From contig NZ_JAFFIX010000013.1 in assembly GCF_016916835.1 (NCBI RefSeq), positions 1 through 64,000 on the forward strand: 64,000 nucleotides of DNA. The letters are read 5' to 3'. Every line of letters starts with the position of its first letter. Position 1 is the stretch's first letter. The notes beneath the pieces were generated by a model. It was not told the DNA's origin and searched no databases. It was given only the letters and a program-made list of their open reading frames with translations. The stretch is from Actinacidiphila bryophytorum (GTDB lineage: Bacteria > Actinomycetota > Actinomycetes > Streptomycetales > Streptomycetaceae). Shown one piece after another: positions 17,583 through 25,537 of this stretch. The translations under genes and the position numbers were made by a program.

Positions 17583-18830
17583 ATGCGTCGCAGCAGCACA
17601 TCGAGCACGTCACGAAGCAGATCCGTCCCCGCGCTTGCGCTGCTGGCCTCCGCCGTCCTGCTGGCGGGGCTGACAGCATGCAGCAAGGCGGGGACCGCCG
17701 GGAGTTCGCCGGACGGCGGCAAGGGCGGCAGCGCGGCCGTCGACGTCGGCCTGGTCTACTCGCGCAGCGGCCCGCTCGCCGCCTACGGCAAGCAGTACCT
17801 GGAGGGCTTCAACGCCGGTCTGGCGTACGCGACCCACGGCACCGGCAAGGCGGCCGGGCACGAGATCCGCGTGACCGAGCAGGACGACGCGGGCGATCCG
17901 GCCAAGGCGGTCGCGGAGGCCAAGACGCTGATCGGCAAGGGCACCAAGATCATCGCGGGCACCACGGACTCGGGGGTGTCCCTGCAACTGGCGCCGCTGG
18001 CCGCGCAGAACCGCGTGCTGTACATCGCGGGACCCGCCGCGACCGACGCGCTGACCGGCCTGAACGCGTATACCTTCCGCTCGGGGCGGCAGTCGTACCA
18101 GGACATCATGACGGCGGGTTCGCTGCTCGGTGACTCGCACGGCAAGAAGGTCGTGGTGCTGACGCAGAACTCGGCCTTCGGCCAGGCCAACGTGGCCGCG
18201 GTCAAGGCGGTGCTGGGCGACGGGCAGGGCGCGGCGGTCGACTCGGTGCTGGCGCCGCCGAGCGCGGGCGACCTGACGCCGTTCGCACAGCAGGTCAAGT
18301 CCAAGAAACCGGACCTGGTGTTCGTGGCGTGGGCCGGGGCGAGTGCGCCGGCGCTGTGGACGGCGCTCGACCAGCAGGGCGTGGTCGGCTCGACCAAGGT
18401 CGTCACGGGCCTTGCCGGCATCGCCTCCTACCCGCTGTTCGGCGCGGCCGGCTCGAAGGTGTCGTTCCTGGCGCACTACTTCCCCGGTGCGGGCAACAAC
18501 CCGGTGGAGAAGGCGATGCTGGACGGCATCACCAAGGCCGGCGGCACCCCCGACCTGTTCAGCCCTGACGGTTTCACCGCGGCCCAGATGATCGTGCACG
18601 CGGTGGAGGCCGGCAGCGCGACCGACCCCACGGCGATGGCCAAGGCGCTGGAGGGCTGGTCTTTCCAGGGTCCCAAGGGCGACGACCAGATCCGCGCGGT
18701 GGACCACGCGCTGCTGCAGCCGATGTTCACCGCGACGCTGACCGGGACCGGGGCCGCCGCCAAGCCGCAGCTGGACAGCCGGCTGCCGAAGGACGCGGTC
18801 ACCCCGCCGTCGAAGCAGATGGCAGGCTGA
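17583..18830 (+). CDS. Branched-chain amino acid-type ABC substrate-binding lipoprotein
   Basis: This 415-residue lipoprotein is the extracellular receptor of the importer encoded downstream. A signal peptide ends in the lipobox LTAC. The mature part is a type-I periplasmic binding fold (VDVGLVYSRSGPLAAYGKQY, ITEQDDAGDP-like segment, TTDSGVSLQLAPLAAQNRV, NSAFGQANVAAVKAVLG). The receptor, two ATPases and two permeases run with gaps of 3 bp or small overlaps. The ligand could be a branched-chain amino acid, an amide or an aromatic acid. The sequence alone does not decide. Confidence 0.9.
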   Translation: MRRSSTSSTSRSRSVPALALLASAVLLAGLTACSKAGTAGSSPDGGKGGSAAVDVGLVYSRSGPLAAYGKQYLEGFNAGLAYATHGTGKAAGHEIRVTEQDDAGDPAKAVAEAKTLIGKGTKIIAGTTDSGVSLQLAPLAAQNRVLYIAGPAATDALTGLNAYTFRSGRQSYQDIMTAGSLLGDSHGKKVVVLTQNSAFGQANVAAVKAVLGDGQGAAVDSVLAPPSAGDLTPFAQQVKSKKPDLVFVAWAGASAPALWTALDQQGVVGSTKVVTGLAGIASYPLFGAAGSKVSFLAHYFPGAGNNPVEKAMLDGITKAGGTPDLFSPDGFTAAQMIVHAVEAGSATDPTAMAKALEGWSFQGPKGDDQIRAVDHALLQPMFTATLTGTGAAAKPQLDSRLPKDAVTPPSKQMAG

Positions 18831-18833
18831 TCC

Positions 18834-19577
18834 GTGACCCCCGTACTGCGGCTGCGCGGCCTGGGCTGGTCGGTGGGCGGCGCGACCATCGTGGACGAGG
18901 TGTCCTTCGATGTGCACGAGGGCGAGTTCCTGGCCTTCATCGGCCCCAACGGCGCGGGCAAGACGTCGCTGTTCAACCTGATCAGCGGGCTCGTGCCGGC
19001 CACCCGGGGGTCGATCGGTCTGGACGGCGCCGACGTGACGGCCGAGAGCGTGCCCGCCAGGGCGCGGCGCGGGCTCGGCCGCACCTTCCAGACCTCCAGC
19101 CTGTGGCCGGCGATCACGGTCGCAGGGCATGTGCGGCTGGCCGCGCAGGCGGCGGCCGGCGGCTCCTACCGGATCTGGCGGCGGGCCGGCGACCACCGGG
19201 AGCGCGTCGGGCGGGTGCTGGAGCGCACCGGTCTTGCGCACCGGGCCGACGTGCCCTCCGCGGAGCTGTCGCACGGCGAGAAGCGGAAGCTGGAGCTGGC
19301 GGTGCTGCTGGTGGGCGAGCCGCGGCTGATGCTGCTCGACGAGCCGATGGCCGGGGTGAGCGCGGAGGAGGTGCCCGCGCTGACCGAGCTGATCCGCTCG
19401 CTGCACCGCGACGAGGGCAGGACGGTGCTGATGGTGGAGCACCACATGGACGTACTGCTGGGCCTGGCCGACCGGTTGGCGGTGATGCACCACGGCACGC
19501 TGCTGGCGCTGGACACACCGCGGGCGGTCACCGCGGACCCGGTGGTGCAGCAGGCCTATCTCGGGGAGGCGCTGTGA
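18834..19577 (+). CDS. livG: ABC transporter ATP-binding protein LivG-like
   Basis: This 247-residue ATPase is the first of the two nucleotide-binding subunits of the importer. It has Walker A GPNGAGKTS, signature LSHGEKRKLELAVLL, Walker B LMLLDEPMAGVS and H-loop MVEHHMD. The EPMAG form and the C-terminal extension VTADPVVQQAYLGEAL are characteristic of LivG. It starts at GTG 3 bp after the receptor gene and overlaps livF by 4 bp. Confidence 0.92.
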   Translation: MTPVLRLRGLGWSVGGATIVDEVSFDVHEGEFLAFIGPNGAGKTSLFNLISGLVPATRGSIGLDGADVTAESVPARARRGLGRTFQTSSLWPAITVAGHVRLAAQAAAGGSYRIWRRAGDHRERVGRVLERTGLAHRADVPSAELSHGEKRKLELAVLLVGEPRLMLLDEPMAGVSAEEVPALTELIRSLHRDEGRTVLMVEHHMDVLLGLADRLAVMHHGTLLALDTPRAVTADPVVQQAYLGEAL

Positions 19578-20371
19578 GCACGGAACCGCTGCTTGCCGTG
19601 CGGGACCTGGCGGTCGTCATCGGCGGCCGGCACATCCTGCACGGCGTGGACCTGGACGTGGCGCCGTCGGGTGTGACCGCGCTGCTGGGCCGCAACGGCG
19701 CGGGCAAGACCACGACGGTGCGCGGGGTGCTGGGCCTGGTGCCGCGCACCGGGAGCGTGCGCTTCCTCGGCGAGGAGACCGTACGGCTGCCCACCCATGC
19801 GCTGGTGCGCCGCGGTATCGGCTACGCGCCGGAGGACCGCGGGGTCTTCTCGGCGCTGACCGTCGCGGAGAACCTGCGGCTGGCCGAGCGCCCGGGCGCA
19901 GGCGAGCCCGCCTATGCGCTGGTGCACGAACTCTTCCCCGAACTGAAGACCCGCGCCCGGCAGTTGGCGGGCACCCTGTCGGGCGGTCAGCAGCAGATGG
20001 TGGCCATCGGCCGCACCCTGCTGAACGGCAACCGGCTGATCATCGCCGACGAGCCGACCAAGGGCCTGGCGCCCAAGGTGGTCACCGAGGTGGCGCAGGT
20101 GCTGGAGCGGGCCGCGCAGGCCGTGCCGGTGCTGCTGGTCGAGCAGAACCTGGCGATGGTGCGCAGGCTCGCCGAGCACTGCGTGGTCCTCGCCGACGGC
20201 CGCACCGCGCACCGCGGCCCCGCAGCGGGCCTGCTCGCCGACCCCGAGGCCACCCGGCGGCTGCTGGGCGTGGGCCGCCGTACCGACGCCGTACCCGAGG
20301 AGCACCCGATGGCCCCGCACGACCCCGGGGCTGCCGCAGCGGCAGCCGACAGCGCGAAGGGCGGTGCGTGA
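19574..20371 (+). CDS. livF: ABC transporter ATP-binding protein LivF-like
   Basis: This 265-residue ATPase pairs with the LivG-like subunit. It has Walker A GRNGAGKTT, the LivF Q-loop region GIGYAPEDRGVFSALTVAEN, signature LSGGQQQMVAIGRTL, Walker B LIIADEPTKGLAP and H-loop LVEQN. The GTG start shares its bases with the livG stop (GTGA). The C-terminal ~30 residues after LLGVGRR are an unusual Ala/Asp-rich tail absent from most LivF proteins. Confidence 0.92.
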   Translation: MSTEPLLAVRDLAVVIGGRHILHGVDLDVAPSGVTALLGRNGAGKTTTVRGVLGLVPRTGSVRFLGEETVRLPTHALVRRGIGYAPEDRGVFSALTVAENLRLAERPGAGEPAYALVHELFPELKTRARQLAGTLSGGQQQMVAIGRTLLNGNRLIIADEPTKGLAPKVVTEVAQVLERAAQAVPVLLVEQNLAMVRRLAEHCVVLADGRTAHRGPAAGLLADPEATRRLLGVGRRTDAVPEEHPMAPHDPGAAAAAADSAKGGA

Positions 20372-21258
20372 TGTCGACCGTCGTGCTGCTGGCCGTCACG
20401 GGACTGGGCCTGGGCGCCCTGTACTTCCTGGTGGCGGCGGGGCTCTCGCTGATCTTCGGGCTGATGGACGTGCTCAACTTCGCCCACGGGGCGCTGCTGT
20501 CGGTCGGAGCGTACGGCACCTGGTGGGCGGCGGACGGGCATCTGCCGGGTGCGGGCTCCGGCGGTCTCGGCTTCGTGCTCGCGGTGTGCTTCGGCACGGC
20601 CGTCGGCACGGTGGCCGCCGTGCTGCTCGAACTGGCCCTGATCCGCCCGCTGTACGACCGGCCGCGCGAGCAGGTGCTGGCGACCGTCGGGGTGGGGCTC
20701 GCCGTCCCGGCGCTGCTGTCGGCGATCTGGGGACCCGACGCGCGGCCCTTCCCCGGGCCTGCCGCACTGTCGGGCACCTTCGGGCTGCTGGGCGCGCACA
20801 TCCCGGTGAACCGGCTGGTGCTGATCGGCGCCGCCGCCGCGGTGCTGGTGGCGCTGCGGCTCTTCCTGGGCGGCACCCGGCACGGCCTGGTGGTGCGGGC
20901 CGGGGTGGAGGACCGGGCGATGGTCACCGCGCTGGGCATCGACGTGCGCAGGGCCTTCACGCTGGTCTTCGCGATCGGCGGGGCCGCGGCGGCCCTGGGC
21001 GGGGCGCTCGGCGGGCTGTACTACGGCTCGGTCGACCCGGGCCAGGGCACCTCGCTGCTGATCTTCGCCTTCGTGGTGGTGGTCATGGGCGGTATGGGCT
21101 CGGTTGCCGGTGCCGCGCTGGCCGCGGTCGGGGTGGGCCTGGTCCAGCAGTTCGCCAACTACTACACCGCGTCGGGCCTCGGCGACCTCGCCGTCGTCGT
21201 GCTGCTCGCCGCCCTGCTGCTGCTCAAGCCGCGCGGCATCACCGGGAGGCTCGCATGA
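20368..21258 (+). CDS. livH: Branched-chain amino acid-type ABC permease LivH-like
   Basis: This inner-membrane permease of about 296 residues has roughly eight hydrophobic segments, starting with VVLLAVTGLGLGALYFLVAA. It has the family signature GLSLIFGLMDVLNFAHGALL and the EAA-like loop GLVVRAGVEDRAMVTALGID. The start may be GTG at 20368, which overlaps the livF stop, or the adjacent ATG at 20371. It overlaps livM by 4 bp. Confidence 0.92.
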   Translation: MMSTVVLLAVTGLGLGALYFLVAAGLSLIFGLMDVLNFAHGALLSVGAYGTWWAADGHLPGAGSGGLGFVLAVCFGTAVGTVAAVLLELALIRPLYDRPREQVLATVGVGLAVPALLSAIWGPDARPFPGPAALSGTFGLLGAHIPVNRLVLIGAAAAVLVALRLFLGGTRHGLVVRAGVEDRAMVTALGIDVRRAFTLVFAIGGAAAALGGALGGLYYGSVDPGQGTSLLIFAFVVVVMGGMGSVAGAALAAVGVGLVQQFANYYTASGLGDLAVVVLLAALLLLKPRGITGRLA

Positions 21259-22379
21259 CCACCGCCACGCCCGCCCGCGAGGCGGCCACGGCCGCCGACG
21301 CGGCCGCGCCCGCCGGGTCGTTGCAGCGCTACGGCCGCTGGTGGCCGGCCGCGGGGCTGGCCGCGCTGCTCGCCGCGCCCTACAGCTCGCTGCCGCTGCC
21401 GGGGCTGCTCGACGGCCCGATCGGCAGTGCGGGCAATCTGCAACTGCTGGCGCTGTGCCTGGTCTTCGGGGCGCTGGCCACCGGGTACGACCTGCTGCTC
21501 GGGCGTACGGGGCTGCTCTCCTTCGGGCATGCGCTGTACTTCGCCGCGGGCAGCTACGCCACCGAACTGATCATGGTGGAGGCCGGGCTGCCCTTCGCGG
21601 TGGCCGCGGTGCTCGGCCTGTGCTGCGGGATCGCGCTGGCCGCCGCGCTCGGCTCGGTGGCGCTGCGCGTCGGCGGCATCGCCTTCTCGATGGTCACCCT
21701 GGCCTTCGCGCAGGCCGGTTCGATCCTGGTGGAGCGCGACCCGGGCGGTGTCACCGGCGGCGAGGAGGGCCGGGCCATCCCGGCGGACAAGCTGCCCGGC
21801 TCGCTCGCCGGTATCGGCAACACCGTCAACCTCTACTGGATCGCACTGGCCTACCTGGTGCTGACCCTGGCGGTCGTGCACTGGGCGGTGAACTCCCCCA
21901 CCGGGCGGGTCTGGGAGGGCATCAAGGAGAACGAGCGCCGGGTGGAGGTGCTGGGCCTGCGGCCCTACGGCTTCAAACTGGTCGCCTTCGTGCTGGCCGG
22001 TGCGCTGGCCGCGGTCGGCGGGATCGTGCACCTGCTGCTGACCGGCGGGGCGACCCCGCAGACCACGACGTCGGACTTCACCTTGTCGCTGCTGGTGATG
22101 GTGGTCCTCGGCGGTTCCGGTTCGCGCTGGGGGCCGCTGATCGGCGGTGTCCTCTACACCTGGGCCGACCACCGGCTCGGCGACCTGGCGGGCTCGCAGA
22201 CCGTCTCGGGGCTGCCGTCGGTGCTGCGGGTGCCGCTGTCGCAGCCGCTGTTCCTGCTCGGCGCGCTCTTCGTGGTCACCGTCGTCGCGCTGCCGGGCGG
22301 CCTGACCCGGCTGCCGGCCCGGCTGCGCCCCGCCCTGACGGCGCGTCAGCGCAAGACGGCGGTCAGGCTGCGCCCGTAG
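21255..22379 (+). CDS. livM: Branched-chain amino acid-type ABC permease LivM-like
   Basis: This 374-residue permease is the second membrane subunit. A ~30-residue Ala-rich cytoplasmic head precedes about ten membrane segments. The conserved GRTGLLSFGHALYFAAGSYA and the EAA-like loop GIKENERRVEVLGLRPYGFK are visible. The last 34 bp overlap the 3' end of the convergent polysaccharide lyase gene, so the two transcripts must cross. Confidence 0.92.
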   Translation: MTTATPAREAATAADAAAPAGSLQRYGRWWPAAGLAALLAAPYSSLPLPGLLDGPIGSAGNLQLLALCLVFGALATGYDLLLGRTGLLSFGHALYFAAGSYATELIMVEAGLPFAVAAVLGLCCGIALAAALGSVALRVGGIAFSMVTLAFAQAGSILVERDPGGVTGGEEGRAIPADKLPGSLAGIGNTVNLYWIALAYLVLTLAVVHWAVNSPTGRVWEGIKENERRVEVLGLRPYGFKLVAFVLAGALAAVGGIVHLLLTGGATPQTTTSDFTLSLLVMVVLGGSGSRWGPLIGGVLYTWADHRLGDLAGSQTVSGLPSVLRVPLSQPLFLLGALFVVTVVALPGGLTRLPARLRPALTARQRKTAVRLRP

Positions 22380-24898
22380 AGCCGACCGGTGTCCGCGACC
22401 ACGCTCGTGCCACCGGGTGCGGGCACGATACGCAGCCCGGGGTCCGCGGTCACCGGGCGCAGGCGGCGCCCGCCCAGGTGGACGGTCACGGTGCCGCGTG
22501 CGGTCGTCGGGTCGGCGAGCGCCAGCGACGCGGTGCCGTCGCGGGCCTCCCGCAGCAGCACGGAGGCCGGTCCTTCGACGGTGAGGCGGCCGGCCCTGTG
22601 GGTGCCCGCGGTGAAGGTGTTGGCCGCGAGCAGGCCGAGCCCGCGGTGGCTGACGGCCTGCACGGAGGTGGTGTTGGCGAGGACCTCCAGCGGGCCGCGG
22701 GCGTAGCGGCGCAGTGCCTGCTCGGTGGCGCCGGGGACGATGGCGTAGGCCAGTGCGGTGTGCCGGGCGCCCGGCTCCTGGTGGAAGGCCAGGGTGAAGA
22801 CCTGCTTGGTGACGGGCGTGTCGGGGTTGGTCAGCCGGACCGCGCGGCGGCTGCGGGTGACGGTGTCGAGTGCGACGGTCGGCTGCGGCTGGTGCGGGTC
22901 GAGCAGGACGTAGCCGACCGCGGTGCCCTGCGCCGGGTCGGCATAGCGCAGCCAGGCCAGCGGGGCGGTGCCGGTCCCCGACCAGGGGGCGCCGCCCAGC
23001 AGTTGGCCGGTGAGGTCCACCGGGTCGGCGGCGCCGGCGATCCTGGCGTCGGCGGTGGTGGTGACCGCGCGCCCCGCGGAGTCGCCGACGCCGGCCGCGA
23101 GCACCACGACCTCGTCGTCGAGCATGAACCAGGACTTCGTGGCGTCGGCGCTGCGGTAGGCGACGAAGTCGGCGGGGAGCTGCCCGGCCTGCTTGGCGGC
23201 CCAGGCCGCGTCGGGGGCCAGCACCATCGCCGCGGCGCCGTACGTGCCGAGGACCGCGCCGCCTGACAGGGTGTTGGTGCCCAGCGGGAAGTAGACGTAC
23301 GCGTTCTGCGACACCGAGGAGGAGGTGAAGCCCGCGGCCGGGTTGTCGTACCACTGGGTGCCGTACAGCTCGGGGACGCTCAGCCTTGTCTCGACGGGGG
23401 CGGTGACGCCGGCCAGCCGGTCGGGGGGCACCGCGGTGAAGTAGTCGACGCCGAAGGCCTGCGTCTGGTCCTGCCCCGCGAGGTAGAGGTAGTGGGCGCC
23501 GGCGCCCTGGAACCAGGGTGTGAGGTTCTCGCCGCTCATGTACTCGTAGCCGCTGATCCGGGTGGAGCTGCGGGCCAGCGCGAAGGTCCAGCCCGGGCGG
23601 CGGTGGACGCTGCGGTCCATGGCGGGGTAGGCGCTGTGCAGGGCCTCGGGGTTGATGTCGCGGGCCGGGACCGCGGGGTCGGCGAGGAGGTCGGCGTAGC
23701 GGGCGACGCTGACCGGGGAGACGAAGGCCGCCGGGTCCGGCGGGGTCCTGGTCACCTGCCGCAGGTGCTTGGCGTATCCGGCGAGCGCGGTCGCGGACTC
23801 CCCCGTGGCGTAGCCCGACAGGTCCACGACGGCCTCGACGACGGCGGCCACGTCGGCGTATCCGGTGCCGGTCCTGGACACCGCCCGGCCCTTGACGGCC
23901 TCCGCCATCCAGCCCTCCACGATCAGCGGCGCGAAGCTGTCGGCGACCCAGCCGGTGACGCCGCCGACAAGGCCGCCGTCACCGGTGGCGTAACCCGTGC
24001 CGTCGAGGATCTTGACGGTCTGCACCACCCGGGTGAGCAGCCCGGTGCCGTAGGAGCCGGTGTAGGCGACCGAGGAGTGCTGCAGGAAGGACCCGTCGGC
24101 GTAGAAGCCGTCGGTGACGCCGTGCTGGGGTGCGTAGGGGTCGACGGCCGCGTACACGGTCAGCTGGTCGGCGACCGCCTTGCTGATGCGGGCGGTGTCG
24201 CCGAGTGCCGCGCCCTGCAGGATGCGGTTGGTGGTGATGTCGGCGAGGTTGGCGCCGGTGTGGAAGCGCGAGTCGAGGTCGACGTCGCCGTCCTTGCCGT
24301 TGCGCAGGTAGCCGTCCATGGCGGCGACATAGGTGGCGGTGAGGCCGGGCGCGGCCTGGGCGAGGACGTCGGCGAGCAGGACCAGGGTGCGGCTCGCGTA
24401 GCTGGAGATGCCGATCTCCCAGGTGAACCAGTTGCCGTAGTATCCGGCCGCCTGGTCGCCGTAGTAGCCGTCGTAGAGCCAGGTCAGGCCGTCGATGACG
24501 CGCTGCTGCACCGCGGTGTCGCCGAGCAGGGCCGAGCCGGGGGCGCGGGTGGCGAGCGCGATCTCGTACAGGTACTGGAAGGACGTGGACAGGTGCGGGT
24601 CGCTGCTGCCCAGGCCCACGCCGTGGAAGAGTTCGCCGCTGCCCGCGGTGTCCATCGCGGCGAGCCGGGACCTTGCCGTGGCCTGGAGGGCGGCGAGCTT
24701 GCCGGCGACCTCGGGGCGCGCGTTGGACTCGGCGGTGCCGCAGAAGATCGCGGTGACGTTGCCGAGCAGGGTCGCCCGGTCGGTGCCCGCGGTCGCCGTG
24801 CCGCCGCCCTCCGCGGCACTGGCGCGGAGGGAGCCGGCCAGGGCCAGCAGGGCGCCGGCCGGGGCGATCGACAGCAGGGCACGACGGGATATCTGCAC
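22346..24898 (-). CDS. Secreted polysaccharide lyase family 8
   Basis: This 850-residue exported lyase probably cleaves hyaluronan, chondroitin or xanthan by beta-elimination. A twin-arginine signal (SRRALLSIAPAGALLALAG) leads to the alpha/alpha-toroid with the catalytic Asn region GANLADITTNRILQGA and the His/Tyr block DGSFLQHSSVAYTGSYG, both hallmarks of PL8. Beta-sandwich domains fill the second half (GYEYMSGENLTPWFQGAGAH, then SWFMLDDEVVVLAAGV). The GTG at 24898 has GGAG 8 nt upstream. The substrate within PL8 cannot be decided by eye. Its 3' end overlaps livM. Confidence 0.92.
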   Translation of the reverse strand: MQISRRALLSIAPAGALLALAGSLRASAAEGGGTATAGTDRATLLGNVTAIFCGTAESNARPEVAGKLAALQATARSRLAAMDTAGSGELFHGVGLGSSDPHLSTSFQYLYEIALATRAPGSALLGDTAVQQRVIDGLTWLYDGYYGDQAAGYYGNWFTWEIGISSYASRTLVLLADVLAQAAPGLTATYVAAMDGYLRNGKDGDVDLDSRFHTGANLADITTNRILQGAALGDTARISKAVADQLTVYAAVDPYAPQHGVTDGFYADGSFLQHSSVAYTGSYGTGLLTRVVQTVKILDGTGYATGDGGLVGGVTGWVADSFAPLIVEGWMAEAVKGRAVSRTGTGYADVAAVVEAVVDLSGYATGESATALAGYAKHLRQVTRTPPDPAAFVSPVSVARYADLLADPAVPARDINPEALHSAYPAMDRSVHRRPGWTFALARSSTRISGYEYMSGENLTPWFQGAGAHYLYLAGQDQTQAFGVDYFTAVPPDRLAGVTAPVETRLSVPELYGTQWYDNPAAGFTSSSVSQNAYVYFPLGTNTLSGGAVLGTYGAAAMVLAPDAAWAAKQAGQLPADFVAYRSADATKSWFMLDDEVVVLAAGVGDSAGRAVTTTADARIAGAADPVDLTGQLLGGAPWSGTGTAPLAWLRYADPAQGTAVGYVLLDPHQPQPTVALDTVTRSRRAVRLTNPDTPVTKQVFTLAFHQEPGARHTALAYAIVPGATEQALRRYARGPLEVLANTTSVQAVSHRGLGLLAANTFTAGTHRAGRLTVEGPASVLLREARDGTASLALADPTTARGTVTVHLGGRRLRPVTADPGLRIVPAPGGTSVVADTGRLYGRSLTAVLR

Positions 24899-25014
24899 GG
24901 CGGACGCTCCAGGCGGTCGGCGGGCGGCGCCGTGACCGGCGCCCCCCGCATTGAAGCAACCCCGCTCCCACCTGTCACCGGCAATGACACACGTCCCACA
25001 GCCCATACCGGGCA

Positions 25015-25062
25015 CTACGGCTACGGCTACGGCTACGGCTACGGCTACGGCTACGGCTACGG
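25015..25062. repeat. Eight tandem copies of the hexamer CTACGG
   Basis: Eight perfect CTACGG units run from 25015 to 25062. The last unit contains the TAG stop codon of the universal stress protein gene on the minus strand, so any number of units keeps a stop in frame. The region between this repeat and the lyase start (24899-25014) contains no gene. Confidence 0.95.
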
Positions 25063-25518
25063 CACCACGATCACCGGCCACCGCCCGGTCTTGACCAGCC
25101 GGACGCCCGGTGAGCCGAACAGCCGGTGGCGCAGGCCGCGCGAGGCGCCGATCACCACGGTGTCCGCCCGCATCGCGTCGGCGGTCTCGGCCAGCCCGGC
25201 GACCACGTCGGCGGCGCGCAGGATGTGGAACTCCCAGCGCGGAGCCGGATGGCCCAGCGTCCCGGCCAGCCCGACGGCCACCCGGTGCCGCAACTGCCTG
25301 GCCACCGCCAGGTCGTCGGCGGCCAGCATCCACGACAGGCCGGCCAGCATGGCCGTCGGGTGCACCGGCAGCACGTGCACCATCACCAGCAGCGCGTCCT
25401 GCCTGCGGGCGAGCCCGACGGCGTAGGCGGCGGCCCGCCACGAGGAGTCGGAGTCGTCCAGGCCGACCACGACGGTACGGCCGCCACCCCGCGGGGCGGC
25501 GGCCCGGTCGACATCCAC
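25057..25518 (-). CDS. Universal stress protein family protein
   Basis: This 153-residue single-domain UspA-like protein probably binds ATP. The strand VVVGLDDSDSSWRAAAYAVG is the N-terminal Usp motif. The C-terminal segment VIGASRGLRHRLFGSPG followed by VRLVKTGRWPVIVVP approximates the G-2x-G-9x-G(S) nucleotide-binding signature. It starts at GTG, 19 bp downstream of the exporter gene on the same strand, so the two are probably cotranscribed. The stop codon sits in the first minus-strand unit of a hexanucleotide repeat. Confidence 0.88.
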   Translation of the reverse strand: MDVDRAAAPRGGGRTVVVGLDDSDSSWRAAAYAVGLARRQDALLVMVHVLPVHPTAMLAGLSWMLAADDLAVARQLRHRVAVGLAGTLGHPAPRWEFHILRAADVVAGLAETADAMRADTVVIGASRGLRHRLFGSPGVRLVKTGRWPVIVVP

Positions 25519-25537
25519 GGCCTTGCCGTGCCGGCTG

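Noticed and set aside
24995..25065. A Gly-Tyr repeat protein read from the plus strand of the hexamer array
   Set aside because: The frame has no start with a ribosome-binding site, and outside the array it is antisense to the lyase and stress-protein genes.
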